From Flavobacteriaceae bacterium (GTDB taxonomy: Bacteria; Bacteroidota; Bacteroidia; Flavobacteriales; Flavobacteriaceae), in assembly GCA_018699935.1 (NCBI GenBank), contig JABISF010000039.1, positions 1 through 35,897 on the forward strand: a stretch of DNA of 35,897 nucleotides, given 5' to 3'. Of the stretch, positions 7,260 to 15,862 are shown in pieces (the first letter of the stretch is position 1; every line of letters begins with the position of its first letter). The notes below the pieces were generated by a model, which searched no databases, had not been told where the DNA came from, and was given only the letters and a program-made list of their open reading frames with translations. Both the position numbers and the translations under genes were made by a program.

Positions 7260-8148
7260 ATCAAAAAACGTCATTCTCTTTCATTTTATCGTTTTTATTT
7301 TTGGCTTTTCCTCCATATTAGGCGCAGTGATTTCTTTGGATGCCCTCCCTTTGGTGATTTATCGAATGCTTTTGGCAACCCTAGGTTTGGGGGTGTATTT
7401 TTTAATTTTTAACCGAAAATTATTTCAACTGTCGCAAAAGCTGTGGGTGGGAGTTTTACTGGGAGGGGTGGTGATCAGTATCCATTGGATTACCTTTTTT
7501 CATGCCATCAAAATAGCTGGAGTTTCCCTCACCCTTTCCATGATGTCCACAGGAGCCCTCTTGGCGGCATTGCTAGAACCTTTGTTTTACAAACGCAAAA
7601 TCATGGCCTATGAATTGTTTTTTGGGCTGCTGGTCGTAGTGGGGGTAGGGGTTATTTTTAATGCAGAATTCAATCAGTGGGAGGGACTTTTAATCGCTCT
7701 GTTTTCCGCCTTTTTAAGTGCTCTTTTTACCATTATCAATGGAAAATTAGTTCAGCAAGCAAAAGCCATTACACTTTCCTTTTATCAACTGTTGATAGGA
7801 GGTCTGGTGGTTTTAGGCGTTGCTTTTATCAATCAAACCGTTATCGTTACACCCTTCCAACTTTCCCAATGGGATTTTTTGGCGCTGTTGGTTTTAGCCT
7901 GGTTTTGTACCTCCTATGCTTTCAATGCCTCCATTTCGGTCATGAAGCATTTGTCGCCCTACACAGTAATGATGATTATCAATATGGAACCCATTTATGG
8001 GATATTGATGGCCGTATTGTTTTTAAATGAGCAGAAGGAATTGAGTTTTCCTTTTTTTATTGGTTTTACCATCGTTTTTACGGCCATTGTTTTAAATGGA
8101 GTTTTTAAAATGAGGAAAGAAAAAGAAAAACCTTCCTCCTTGATATGA
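7246..8148 (+). CDS. EamA/DMT family transporter
   Basis: This 300-residue protein has about ten membrane helices arranged as two repeats, the pattern of the drug/metabolite transporter (EamA) superfamily. The repeats are visible around residues 10-140 and 150-285; the second ends with the typical MEPIYGILMAVLFLNE segment. The substrate is unknown. I use the ATG at 7246 (MRSDRSKNVILFHF), because the longer form adds residues that are an out-of-frame copy of the LptF/LptG C-terminus. The 14-bp overlap with that gene points to translational coupling. Confidence 0.87.
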   Translation: MRSDRSKNVILFHFIVFIFGFSSILGAVISLDALPLVIYRMLLATLGLGVYFLIFNRKLFQLSQKLWVGVLLGGVVISIHWITFFHAIKIAGVSLTLSMMSTGALLAALLEPLFYKRKIMAYELFFGLLVVVGVGVIFNAEFNQWEGLLIALFSAFLSALFTIINGKLVQQAKAITLSFYQLLIGGLVVLGVAFINQTVIVTPFQLSQWDFLALLVLAWFCTSYAFNASISVMKHLSPYTVMMIINMEPIYGILMAVLFLNEQKELSFPFFIGFTIVFTAIVLNGVFKMRKEKEKPSSLI

Positions 8149-8157
8149 AAGAATTTT

Positions 8158-8165
8158 TACATTTG
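8158..8165 (+). promoter_or_regulatory. -7 box for accA
   Basis: TACATTTG matches TAnnTTTG and ends 17 nt before the accA ATG. A TTG at 8140-8142 is 15 nt upstream, shorter than the usual spacing. Confidence 0.5.
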
Positions 8166-8182
8166 CCTAATACTTATAAATG

Positions 8183-9136
8183 ATGGAGTATTTAGATTTT
8201 GAACTTCCGATTAAAGAACTGCACGACCAATTGGACAAATGCAAGGTGATTGGTGATGAGAGTGATATTGATGTCACCGAAACCTGTGCGCAGATTAATA
8301 AAAAATTGGATAAAGCAAAAGCCGAGATTTATTCAAAATTGACCCCTTGGCAACGCGTACAACTGTCGCGCCATCCCTCACGTCCTTATACACTAGACTA
8401 TATTCGTGCCATTTGTGGAGACACTTTTTTGGAGCTTCACGGCGACCGAAACGTGCAAGACGACAAGGCAATGATTGGCGGTCTCGGAAAAATTGGCGAT
8501 CAGTCGTTTATGATTATTGGAACCCAAAAAGGCTATAACACCAAAACCCGCCAATATAGAAACTTTGGAATGGCCAATCCTGAAGGCTATCGAAAAGCTT
8601 TACGCTTGATGAAATCGGCTGAAAAATTCAATGTACCCATCATCACTTTGATCGATACTCCCGGTGCTTTTCCGGGTTTGGAAGCAGAGGAGCGTGGACA
8701 AGGAGAAGCCATTGCGCGAAACATATATGAAATGATGTCCATCAAAGTTCCCATCATCGTGGTTGTCATTGGTGAGGGTGCTTCTGGAGGAGCTTTGGGA
8801 ATCGGTGTTGGAGATAAAATCCTGATGCTTGAAAACACTTGGTATTCTGTGATTTCACCGGAATCTTGCTCTTCGATTTTATGGCGCAGTTGGGAACATA
8901 AAGAAGCTGCTGCAGAGGCTTTAAAATTAACGCCCAAAGACATGCTCAAAGCCAAATTGATTGATAAAATAGTGAAGGAACCCATTGGTGGAGCGCATTT
9001 TGACAGAGCCGCTACTTTTGAAACCCTCAAAAAAGAATTGATTGCAACGCACAAAAAACTTCAGAAAGCAAACCCTAAAACACGCATCATTGCGCGGCGG
9101 GAGAAGTTTATTGCGATGGGTAATTTTAGTGGCTGA
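8183..9136 (+). CDS. accA: acetyl-CoA carboxylase, carboxyltransferase subunit alpha
   Basis: AccA with AccD transfers the carboxyl group from biotin to acetyl-CoA, making malonyl-CoA for fatty acid synthesis. The protein is about 317 residues, full length. It shows the N-terminal coiled region, the [20 protein letters not shown] segment, IDTPGAFPG and the oxyanion-hole stretch [15 protein letters not shown], and ends with a typical basic tail. There are two adjacent ATGs at 8180 and 8183. I use the second because relatives as I recall them start MEYLDFELP. It has its own -7 box, so it is not obliged to share the transcript of the EamA gene. Confidence 0.95.
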   Translation: MEYLDFELPIKELHDQLDKCKVIGDESDIDVTETCAQINKKLDKAKAEIYSKLTPWQRVQLSRHPSRPYTLDYIRAICGDTFLELHGDRNVQDDKAMIGGLGKIGDQSFMIIGTQKGYNTKTRQYRNFGMANPEGYRKALRLMKSAEKFNVPIITLIDTPGAFPGLEAEERGQGEAIARNIYEMMSIKVPIIVVVIGEGASGGALGIGVGDKILMLENTWYSVISPESCSSILWRSWEHKEAAAEALKLTPKDMLKAKLIDKIVKEPIGGAHFDRAATFETLKKELIATHKKLQKANPKTRIIARREKFIAMGNFSG

Positions 9137-9165
9137 TAATTCTACACTTATCAACATTTTTTTTT
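9134..9165 (+). terminator. weak candidate terminator after accA
   Basis: TGATAA (9134-9139) can pair with TTATCA (9148-9153), and a run of nine T follows from 9157. The stem is short and A/T-only in its core, so this is a weak call. Confidence 0.35.
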
Positions 9166-9255
9166 AGTTATAAACAGGCGTTTCTTTATAGATGGATGAA
9201 AATTCGCATCCTATTTATTGCTTCTAATATTTAAGAAAGCATTTATTTTAGACCC

Positions 9256-10791
9256 ATGAAAGAGAACAAGTCAATTGGGATTGCGGCATCCAAAATGCCA
9301 AGTGTAATTAATCTGCAACAAGGCAAATTGCCTCCTCAAGCACTGGATTTGGAAGAGGCTGTTTTGGGGGCTATGTTGATTGACAAAAAAGGAGTGGACG
9401 AAGTCATTGACATTCTCAATCCGGAAGCTTTCTACAAAACGGCGCACCAATATATTTTTGAAGCGATTTTCACCCTATTTCAAACTTCGGAGCCCATCGA
9501 TTTGTTGACGGTTTCTGCTGAATTGCGAAAAAAAGGACGACTGGAATCCATTGGCGGGGAATATTATTTGGTTCAATTGTCCCAACGGGTAGCCTCATCA
9601 GCGCATATCGAATTTCATGCAAGAATCATACTGCAAAAATTTATTCAAAGGAGTTTGATCAAAATTTCCAATGAAATTATAGAAAGTGCCTACAAAGAAT
9701 CTACGGATGTTTTTGATCTGTTGGATGAGGCGGAATCAAAACTCTATGACGTCACTCAAGGCAACATTCAAAAAACATCTGAATCGGCGCAAAATCTGGT
9801 CATTCAAGCCAAGAAGCGGATCGAAGAAATCTCCAAACGCGAAGGACTCAGTGGCGTCAGTACGGGTTTTGAGAAATTGGACAAACTCACCTCAGGATGG
9901 CAGCCCAGCGATTTGATTATTATTGCGGCACGGCCGGGGATGGGAAAAACGGCTTTGACGCTTTCGATGGCGCGTAATATTGCTGTGACCAAACAGATTC
10001 CTGTGGCTTTTTTCTCTTTGGAAATGTCATCAGTTCAATTGATTACTCGACTTATTTCTGCGGAAACCGGTCTTTCCTCCGAAAAATTGCGTACCGGAAA
10101 GTTGGCCGACCACGAATGGCAGCAACTGAATGTCAAAGTTACAGCCCTTGAAAAGGCCCCTTTATTTATAGACGATACTCCCTCGCTTTCTATTTTCGAT
10201 CTGCGGGCCAAAGCACGACGTTTATCGTCGCAACAAGGCATCAAACTCATTATTGTGGATTATCTGCAATTGATGACGGCCAGTAGTAATAATAAAAGCG
10301 GAAATCGAGAGCAGGAAATTTCAACAATCTCACGAAACCTAAAAGCCCTTGCCAAAGAGTTGAACATACCAGTGATTGCCCTTTCTCAGCTGTCGCGAGC
10401 GGTAGAAACAAGAGGAGGCACCAAACGCCCCATGTTGTCCGATCTTCGGGAATCGGGAGCCATTGAACAAGATGCGGATATTGTTTCTTTTATTTATCGA
10501 CCCGAATATTATAATATCGACGAGTGGGATGATGACGAGCGCTCTCCTTCCCAAGGACAGGCGGAATTTATTGTTGCCAAACACCGTAATGGAGGCTTGG
10601 ACAACATCCGGTTAAAGTTTATTGGACATCTTGGGAAATTTGAAGATTTGGACAACTTTGATGCGCCCTTCGAATTTCAATCCAAAATGAATCCCAACGA
10701 AAATACCATCGCTCCCAATAGTTTCCCCAGTCCGGAGGATGCGTTTGGTTCAGATAGGGATCTCGAAGACGACGATTTGACTCCTTTTTAG
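9256..10791 (+). CDS. dnaB: replicative DNA helicase DnaB
   Basis: This 511-residue hexameric 5'-3' helicase unwinds DNA at the replication fork. The N-terminal DnaB domain runs from about residue 20 to 125 (PPQALDLEEAVLGAML start). The RecA-like C-terminal domain has Walker A ARPGMGKT at 225-232, the FFSLEMSS segment, Walker B IIVDYLQLM and the SQLSRAVE and RPMLSDLRESGAIEQDAD segments. The tail is rich in D/E. There is no intein, although the P-loop of DnaB is a common insertion site. The gene stands alone, with about 120 nt upstream and a 437-nt gap downstream. Confidence 0.97.
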   Translation: MKENKSIGIAASKMPSVINLQQGKLPPQALDLEEAVLGAMLIDKKGVDEVIDILNPEAFYKTAHQYIFEAIFTLFQTSEPIDLLTVSAELRKKGRLESIGGEYYLVQLSQRVASSAHIEFHARIILQKFIQRSLIKISNEIIESAYKESTDVFDLLDEAESKLYDVTQGNIQKTSESAQNLVIQAKKRIEEISKREGLSGVSTGFEKLDKLTSGWQPSDLIIIAARPGMGKTALTLSMARNIAVTKQIPVAFFSLEMSSVQLITRLISAETGLSSEKLRTGKLADHEWQQLNVKVTALEKAPLFIDDTPSLSIFDLRAKARRLSSQQGIKLIIVDYLQLMTASSNNKSGNREQEISTISRNLKALAKELNIPVIALSQLSRAVETRGGTKRPMLSDLRESGAIEQDADIVSFIYRPEYYNIDEWDDDERSPSQGQAEFIVAKHRNGGLDNIRLKFIGHLGKFEDLDNFDAPFEFQSKMNPNENTIAPNSFPSPEDAFGSDRDLEDDDLTPF

Positions 10792-11098
10792 CGGTCAGCA
10801 CTTACTACTATTTGGGGTTTCTCTGTTTTTTTTCTGGAGATTAAGGTTATAAATTATTTTTTGGGTTTTATCTATATAAGTATCTTATCATCAGTATATT
10901 ATTATTCAATAAGTTGATCTAAATGTCTTTTGATATTTGCAAAATCTTTCTTGCTCGCATGTGCACAAAAGCCCCGATCAAAAGCAAAAGCTGCTTTGAC
11001 GATGGGTTGATGTATAGAGATGTATGGAATAAACCGCAGGTTTTTCATGAACAGGAACAGATTTGGGTATTGATATTTTCAAATATAGAAAAAAAAAG

Positions 11099-11121
11099 AA
11101 CCCCAACTCTGGGAAGGGGTT
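11099..11121 (-). terminator. intrinsic terminator for lpd, possibly bidirectional
   Basis: AACCCC (11099-11104) pairs with GGGGTT (11116-11121). On the minus strand the stem is followed within two bases by nine T residues, so it fits lpd, whose stop lies about 108 nt upstream. On the plus strand a shorter T run follows, so it may also stop dnaB transcripts. Confidence 0.65.
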
Positions 11122-11193
11122 AATTTTTAAATATTTAATAATGAGGGCAATATAACTGAAAATTCAAAAGCTAGAGAAACTAAATCAGTCCAG

Positions 11194-11220
11194 CACTTCG
11201 GCACTTCGGCAAGCTCAGTG
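11194..11220. repeat. REP-like short palindromic element
   Basis: CACTTCGG occurs twice in tandem, and the second copy begins the imperfect palindrome CACTTCGGCAAGCTCAGTG. Sequences of the form CACTGAGCTTGtCGAAGTG are widespread dispersed repeats in many bacterial genomes. No second full copy is visible in this window. Confidence 0.4.
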
Positions 11221-11228
11221 TCTTGTTT

Positions 11229-12617
11229 TTATAAATGGATCACCTCTCCATAGGCATCGGCTACAGCTTCCATCACAGCCTCACTCATGGTGGGGTGGGG
11301 GTGCACTGTTTTGAGTACCTCATGACCTGTAGTTTCCAGTTTTCTTCCCAAAACGGCTTCAGCAATCATATCGGTCACGCCTACACCAATCATGTGGCAG
11401 CCCAGCCATTCGCCGTATTTGGCATCAAAAATCACTTTGACAAAACCTTCGGAATTTCCTCCTGCTTGCGCTTTTCCGGATGCGGAAAAAGGAAATTTTC
11501 CCACTTTGATGTCGAAGCCTTTTTCTTTGGCTTGTGCTTCGGTCATTCCGACGGAAGCAATCTCGGGAAAGCAGTAGGTACATCCGGGAATATTTCCATA
11601 ATCCAAGGCTTCCACCTGCTGGCCTGCAATTTTTTCCACGCACAAAATTCCCTCTGCCGAAGCCACATGTGCCAGAGCCTGTCCGGAAGTAACATCGCCA
11701 ATGGCATAATATCCGGGGATATTAGTTTGGTAAAAATCATTGACGAGAATTTTATCGCGATCGACCGCAATTCCCACATCTTCTAGACCGAGATTTTCAA
11801 TATTGGTTTTAATTCCAACGGCAGAAAGTACCACATCTGCTTCCAGTTGTTGTTCTCCTTTGTTCGTTTTTATGGTGGCAGTAACGCCTTTTCCTTGGGT
11901 ATCCACAGCCGTTACTTCGGCACTGGTCAGGATGTTAATGCCGCTCTTTTTAAAGGAGCGTTCCAATTGTTTGGAAACGTCTTCATCTTCTACGGGCACT
12001 ATACGATCCAAATATTCAACAATGGTGACTTCAGTCCCCATGGCGTTGTAGAAATAGGCAAACTCAATACCAATGGCACCCGATCCCACTACGATGAGTT
12101 TTTTGGGTTGCTTAGGCAGGGTCATTGCTTCTCTATAGCCAATTACTTTTTTTCCGTCTTGAGGCAGCGCAGGGAGTTCTCTGGATCGTGCACCAGTGGC
12201 AAGTATAATATGCGAAGCACTGTATTCTTCGGTTTTACTATCTAAAGTTACACTGACTTTCTTTCCGGGAAGTACTTTTCCAAAACCGTTAAGGACATCA
12301 ATTTTATTCTTTTTCATCAAAAATTGTACACCTTTGCTCATCCCCGCAGCCACATTCCGGCTTCGGTTGACTACAGCGTCAAAATCTTTGTCGTATTCTT
12401 TTACACTCAAACCGTAATCACCAGCATGTTTTAAATAGTCGAAAACTTGTGCCGATTTTAAAAGGGCTTTGGTGGGAATACAGCCCCAATTCAAACACAC
12501 CCCTCCCAAACTTTCCTTTTCTACTATGGCGGTTTTAAGACCCAATTGTGATGCGCGAATGGCGGTTACGTAGCCTCCCGGGCCACTGCCTACTACAATA
12601 ATATCGTATGAACTCAT
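11229..12617 (-). CDS. lpdA: dihydrolipoyl dehydrogenase (E3)
   Basis: E3 reoxidises dihydrolipoyl groups of 2-oxoacid dehydrogenase complexes and the glycine cleavage system, using FAD and NAD+. The 462-residue protein is full length. The N-terminal FAD motif is VVGSGPGGY, the redox disulfide is C41/C46 in GGVCLNWGCIPTK, the NAD motif is VVGSGAIGIEF, and the second FAD motif is YYAIGD. The catalytic pair H441 and E446 lies in HPHPTMSE. It has its own -7 box. Neither E1 nor E2 genes lie in the window, so its partner complex cannot be named. Confidence 0.96.
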   Translation of the reverse strand: MSSYDIIVVGSGPGGYVTAIRASQLGLKTAIVEKESLGGVCLNWGCIPTKALLKSAQVFDYLKHAGDYGLSVKEYDKDFDAVVNRSRNVAAGMSKGVQFLMKKNKIDVLNGFGKVLPGKKVSVTLDSKTEEYSASHIILATGARSRELPALPQDGKKVIGYREAMTLPKQPKKLIVVGSGAIGIEFAYFYNAMGTEVTIVEYLDRIVPVEDEDVSKQLERSFKKSGINILTSAEVTAVDTQGKGVTATIKTNKGEQQLEADVVLSAVGIKTNIENLGLEDVGIAVDRDKILVNDFYQTNIPGYYAIGDVTSGQALAHVASAEGILCVEKIAGQQVEALDYGNIPGCTYCFPEIASVGMTEAQAKEKGFDIKVGKFPFSASGKAQAGGNSEGFVKVIFDAKYGEWLGCHMIGVGVTDMIAEAVLGRKLETTGHEVLKTVHPHPTMSEAVMEAVADAYGEVIHL

Positions 12618-12639
12618 GAAGTGTGTTTTAAATTCGCTG

Positions 12640-12647
12640 CAAATTTA
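12640..12647 (-). promoter_or_regulatory. -7 box for lpd
   Basis: The minus strand reads TAAATTTG, a match to TAnnTTTG, ending 22 nt before the lpd ATG. No clear -33 box is visible. Confidence 0.5.
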
Positions 12648-12671
12648 CAAAAGTGAGGGGAATATGGAAGC

Positions 12672-13079
12672 TTATTTTTCTTTGGGTAGAAAATCAATAC
12701 TTGCGGCATTCACACAATACCGTTCTCCGGTTTCGGTGGGACCGTCGTTAAACACATGCCCCTGATGCCCTCCACAACGCGCACAAACAATTTCGGTACG
12801 CCGCATCCCATGACTTTCATCATTTATAAATTCAAGGGCACCGGGAAGGGCAGCATCATAGGAAGGCCAACCACAGTGGCTGTCAAATTTATTGCTGGAA
12901 TCATAGAGTTCTTGTCCACATCCTTTGCAACAATAAACGCCTTTTTCAAAATGATCGTTATAAACTCCCGTAAAAGCATATTCGGTTCCCTTTTCTCTTA
13001 ATATTCGATATTCATCAGCACTCAATTGTGCCCGCCATTCGGCTTCTGTTTTTTGTACGGGATAATTATTTTTTTTCAT
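12672..13079 (-). CDS. msrB: peptide-methionine (R)-S-oxide reductase, cytosolic copy
   Basis: This enzyme reduces the R form of methionine sulfoxide in oxidised proteins. It has 135 residues and no signal peptide, so it should be cytosolic. Zinc ligands are C51, C54, C99 and C102, in two CxxC pairs. The catalytic cysteine is C122 in RYCVNAASIDF, and GHVFNDGP is the conserved substrate loop. It overlaps the 3' end of the second msrB by 14 bp, so the two are translated from one mRNA. The proteins are clearly homologous but not recent copies. Confidence 0.94.
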   Translation of the reverse strand: MKKNNYPVQKTEAEWRAQLSADEYRILREKGTEYAFTGVYNDHFEKGVYCCKGCGQELYDSSNKFDSHCGWPSYDAALPGALEFINDESHGMRRTEIVCARCGGHQGHVFNDGPTETGERYCVNAASIDFLPKEK

Positions 13080-13554
13080 CGGTAGGAATAAAAGCTAATG
13101 CAGCAGAGTTGATACAATGACGTTTTCCGGTCGTATTTCTGGGACCATCGTTAAAGACATGTCCCAAATGCCCACCACAGGTATTACATTTTAATTCCGA
13201 TCGCGGATAACCAATTTTATAATCAACATCGTACTCCAAATGTTCTTCTATTCCTCGGTCAAACGAAGGCCAGCCCGATCCAGAATCGTATTTGTATTGC
13301 GATTCATATAAGGGTGTTTGACAACCGGCACATACATAAACTCCGGTTTTCTTATTATAGGTCAAGGGTCCCGTAAAAGCACGTTCAGTGGCTGCATGCC
13401 GCAGGACGTCATAGGCCAAGGGGGAAAGGATTTCTTTCCATTCGGCATCCGTTTTACTGACGGGATAGGCTTTATTGGGTGTTTCTTTATTTTGAGAATT
13501 CCCTTTACAGGAAATTAAAAAAGTCAAGAGCAGTAGGGGAACAAATTTTTTCAT
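13066..13554 (-). CDS. msrB: peptide-methionine (R)-S-oxide reductase, lipoprotein form
   Basis: This is a second MsrB of 162 residues with a lipoprotein signal peptide (MKKFVPLLLLTFLISC; the lipidated residue is C16), so it works in the envelope. The zinc CxxC pairs (CAGC and CNTC), GSGWPSFD, GHVFNDGP and the catalytic cysteine C147 in RHCINSAALAF are all present. It is first in the pair and has a -7 box upstream. Electrons for a periplasmic MsrB need a membrane thiol donor, and none is encoded nearby. Confidence 0.93.
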   Translation of the reverse strand: MKKFVPLLLLTFLISCKGNSQNKETPNKAYPVSKTDAEWKEILSPLAYDVLRHAATERAFTGPLTYNKKTGVYVCAGCQTPLYESQYKYDSGSGWPSFDRGIEEHLEYDVDYKIGYPRSELKCNTCGGHLGHVFNDGPRNTTGKRHCINSAALAFIPTDEKK

Positions 13555-13568
13555 GATTCAATTTTTAC

Positions 13569-13576
13569 CAAAATTA
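13569..13576 (-). promoter_or_regulatory. -7 box for the msrB pair
   Basis: The minus strand reads TAATTTTG, a match to TAnnTTTG, ending 14 nt before the lipoprotein msrB ATG. Confidence 0.45.
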
Positions 13577-13678
13577 GAAAACTTTTTTCCATGCGATGAG
13601 GCTGGAGAATTTCTTTGTTAAAATTTAACATACACATAAAGTGGAGATTCATTATTTTTATCAAATAAAATTTAACCT

Positions 13679-14485
13679 ATGAGACCCCTGTCTTTTCTTT
13701 TAATGATACTTATGTTTTCGGCTTCTAAAGTCAACCACTTGACGGGTAAGAAAACCTTTAACGCCTTTTCTAACAAGCAACTGTTTCCCATGGCTTTGCA
13801 ACAATACAATTCGTTTTTGAGTGAAAACGAAGTCATCCGCGGAACCACTGAACAAGCAAAAATTGCGACCATCGGCAAGAAAATTGCAGCCGCGGCGCAA
13901 CGTTATTTTGCCTATAAAGGATATCCGGAATATCTGAAAGAATACGCTTGGGATTACAATTTGGTAAAAAACGACCAACGCAATGCTTGGTGTATGCCCG
14001 GTGGAAAGATCGTATTTTATACAGGCATTCTTCCAATTGCCAAAAACGATGCCGGAATTGCTGCCATCATGGGGCATGAGGTGGCGCACGCCCTTGCCGA
14101 TCATGGAGGACAGCGGATGTCTATTAGTTTGGCGCAAAAAAGCTTGAGTGCTGTTGCGATAAAAGCTACAGAAAAACAACCCGAAGAAAAACGAAAAGCC
14201 ATACTAACCGCCTATGGCATCGGATCGACCGTGGGAGCGGTACTTCCATTCAGTAGAAAACACGAATCCGAAGCGGATAAAATCGGCTTGGAATTAATGG
14301 CCATTGCCGGCTATGATGTGAATGAGGCACCCAAATTATGGGAACGCATGAAAGCTGCTTCGCAAGGCAAATCCCCACCCGAATTGTTAAGTACACATCC
14401 TTCCAATCAACGGCGCATTGACAATTTAAAAAAATGGGCAGCGGAAGCGAAAACACTTGCTCAAAAAATCAATTCCCAACCCTAA
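13679..14485 (+). CDS. M48 family metalloprotease
   Basis: This 268-residue zinc peptidase belongs to the M48 (HtpX/Oma1/BepA-like) family. The zinc site is H133-E-V-A-H137 with the third ligand at E196 in ESEAD. A conserved WCMPGGKI segment precedes the site. The C-terminal STHPSNQRRIDNL segment is typical of periplasmic members that trim or clear misassembled outer membrane proteins. The N-terminus is a short hydrophobic signal peptide. Many relatives are lipoproteins with a cysteine just before an LTGR-like motif, but here that position (KVNHLTGK) has no cysteine. It is therefore probably secreted and soluble. Confidence 0.9.
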   Translation: MRPLSFLLMILMFSASKVNHLTGKKTFNAFSNKQLFPMALQQYNSFLSENEVIRGTTEQAKIATIGKKIAAAAQRYFAYKGYPEYLKEYAWDYNLVKNDQRNAWCMPGGKIVFYTGILPIAKNDAGIAAIMGHEVAHALADHGGQRMSISLAQKSLSAVAIKATEKQPEEKRKAILTAYGIGSTVGAVLPFSRKHESEADKIGLELMAIAGYDVNEAPKLWERMKAASQGKSPPELLSTHPSNQRRIDNLKKWAAEAKTLAQKINSQP

Positions 14486-14533
14486 CTCATAAACGCATTG
14501 TTTTTTATTACTTTAGGGAACTAAATTTATTGG

Positions 14534-15862
14534 ATGCTATCGCTAAAAATTCCTTTAGAAAAAGGAAGTAAAAAATTAATCAATGCATGGGCTTTTTACG
14601 ATTGGGCGAATTCCGTCTATCCACTGGTCATATCATCAGCGATTTTCCCTATCTATTTTGGAGCATTATTTTCAGAAATCAATACCATTGCTGTTTTTGG
14701 TTATGATGTGAAAAACACAGCCATGATCAGTTTTGTTACTGCTGCTGCTTTTTTGGTGGTTGCTTTGATGTCTCCCATTTTATCCGGAATTGCCGATTAT
14801 ATAGGCAATAAGAAACGGTTTATGAAACTCTTTGTCTATCTGGGAGCAATCAGTTGCATGGGTTTATATCTATTTCAACTAGAAACCATTTATTTGGGAT
14901 TAATCATCTATTTTTTTGGGTTGATTGGGTACTGGTCGAGCTTGGTTTTCTACAACTCCTATTTACCCGACATCGCGCATCCAGAACAACAAGACCGGGT
15001 CAGTGCACGAGGGTTTTCCATGGGGTATGTAGGAAGTGTTATTTTACTACTTTCCAATTTGGCCATGGTCATGTATCCCGACTGGTTTGGTATTACCGGA
15101 ACAGCGGAAGAAGCGGCAATGAAAGCCATGCGCTATTCGTTTTTTTCGGTTGGGATCTGGTGGATTGTTTTTAGTCAATATTCATTTTATTATTTACCCA
15201 AGGGCAATCATGAAGTCAAAGTCACTAAAGATATTTTTTGGAACGGCTATCGTGAACTTCGATCGGTTTGGTTGCAATTGGAACAACACAAAGGATTAAA
15301 ACGCTTTTTACCCGCCTTTTACATGTATAGCATGGCGCTTCAAACGGTTTTATTGGTAGCCGCTTATTTTGGCGAAGAAGAAATTGCGTGGGGGAGTGCC
15401 GGAGAAAAAACCATGGGACTCATTATCAGCATTCTTTTAATCCAGATTGTTGGAATTTTAGGAGCTTTGTTGACTGCCCGTGCCTCCGAACGCTTTGGCA
15501 ACTTACGGGTATTGATTGTCATCAATTTTATTTGGGCGATGTTGTGTTTTTATGCCTATACTATTCATACGCCAGTAGATTTCTATACCGTGGCCGGGAT
15601 GGTGGGTATGGTCATGGGTGGATTGCAAGCCTTGTCACGCTCCACCTATTCCAAATTACTCCCCAAAACGCAAGACACGACCTCCTTTTTTAGTTTTTAT
15701 GATGTAACTGAAAAAATTGGAATCATCATCGGGATGTCCCTCTTTGGAGTTATTGATCAAATTACCGGAAGTATGCGGAATGCCATTTTGTTTTTTATGC
15801 TCTTTTTTATGTTCGGAGCGTTTATGCTTTTTCGTGTTCCTCGAAGCAAAACTTTATCCTAG
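14534..15862 (+). CDS. MFS transporter, UMF1 family
   Basis: This integral membrane protein of 442 residues has about twelve hydrophobic segments. The opening motif NAWAFYDWANSVYPLVI is the signature of the UMF1 family (Atg22-like) of the major facilitator superfamily, and the GIADYIGNKKRFM loop matches the MFS loop between helices 2 and 3. The substrate is unknown; eukaryotic Atg22 exports amino acids from vacuoles, but that cannot be carried over. The ATG at 14534 follows the M48 gene by 48 nt. Its 3' end overlaps the convergent GIN-domain gene by 4 bp. Confidence 0.9.
   Translation: MLSLKIPLEKGSKKLINAWAFYDWANSVYPLVISSAIFPIYFGALFSEINTIAVFGYDVKNTAMISFVTAAAFLVVALMSPILSGIADYIGNKKRFMKLFVYLGAISCMGLYLFQLETIYLGLIIYFFGLIGYWSSLVFYNSYLPDIAHPEQQDRVSARGFSMGYVGSVILLLSNLAMVMYPDWFGITGTAEEAAMKAMRYSFFSVGIWWIVFSQYSFYYLPKGNHEVKVTKDIFWNGYRELRSVWLQLEQHKGLKRFLPAFYMYSMALQTVLLVAAYFGEEEIAWGSAGEKTMGLIISILLIQIVGILGALLTARASERFGNLRVLIVINFIWAMLCFYAYTIHTPVDFYTVAGMVGMVMGGLQALSRSTYSKLLPKTQDTTSFFSFYDVTEKIGIIIGMSLFGVIDQITGSMRNAILFFMLFFMFGAFMLFRVPRSKTLS

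Larger units (their letters stand above)
10792..11228. other. intergenic region between dnaB and lpd
   Basis: This 437-nt A/T-rich gap between convergent genes holds a terminator hairpin at 11099-11121 and a REP-like sequence at 11194-11220. A frame of 66 codons (10923-11123) is not credible because it runs through the terminator and has no recognisable composition. I see nothing else that can be supported. Confidence 0.6.

Noticed and set aside
10978-11000. Small hairpin TCAAaAGCA/TGCTTTGA in the dnaB-lpd gap as a small RNA
   Set aside because: A short, bulged stem with no promoter box or T tract.
10923-11123. 66-codon frame in the dnaB-lpd gap
   Set aside because: It runs through the terminator hairpin, has no recognisable composition or promoter and ends inside the stem.
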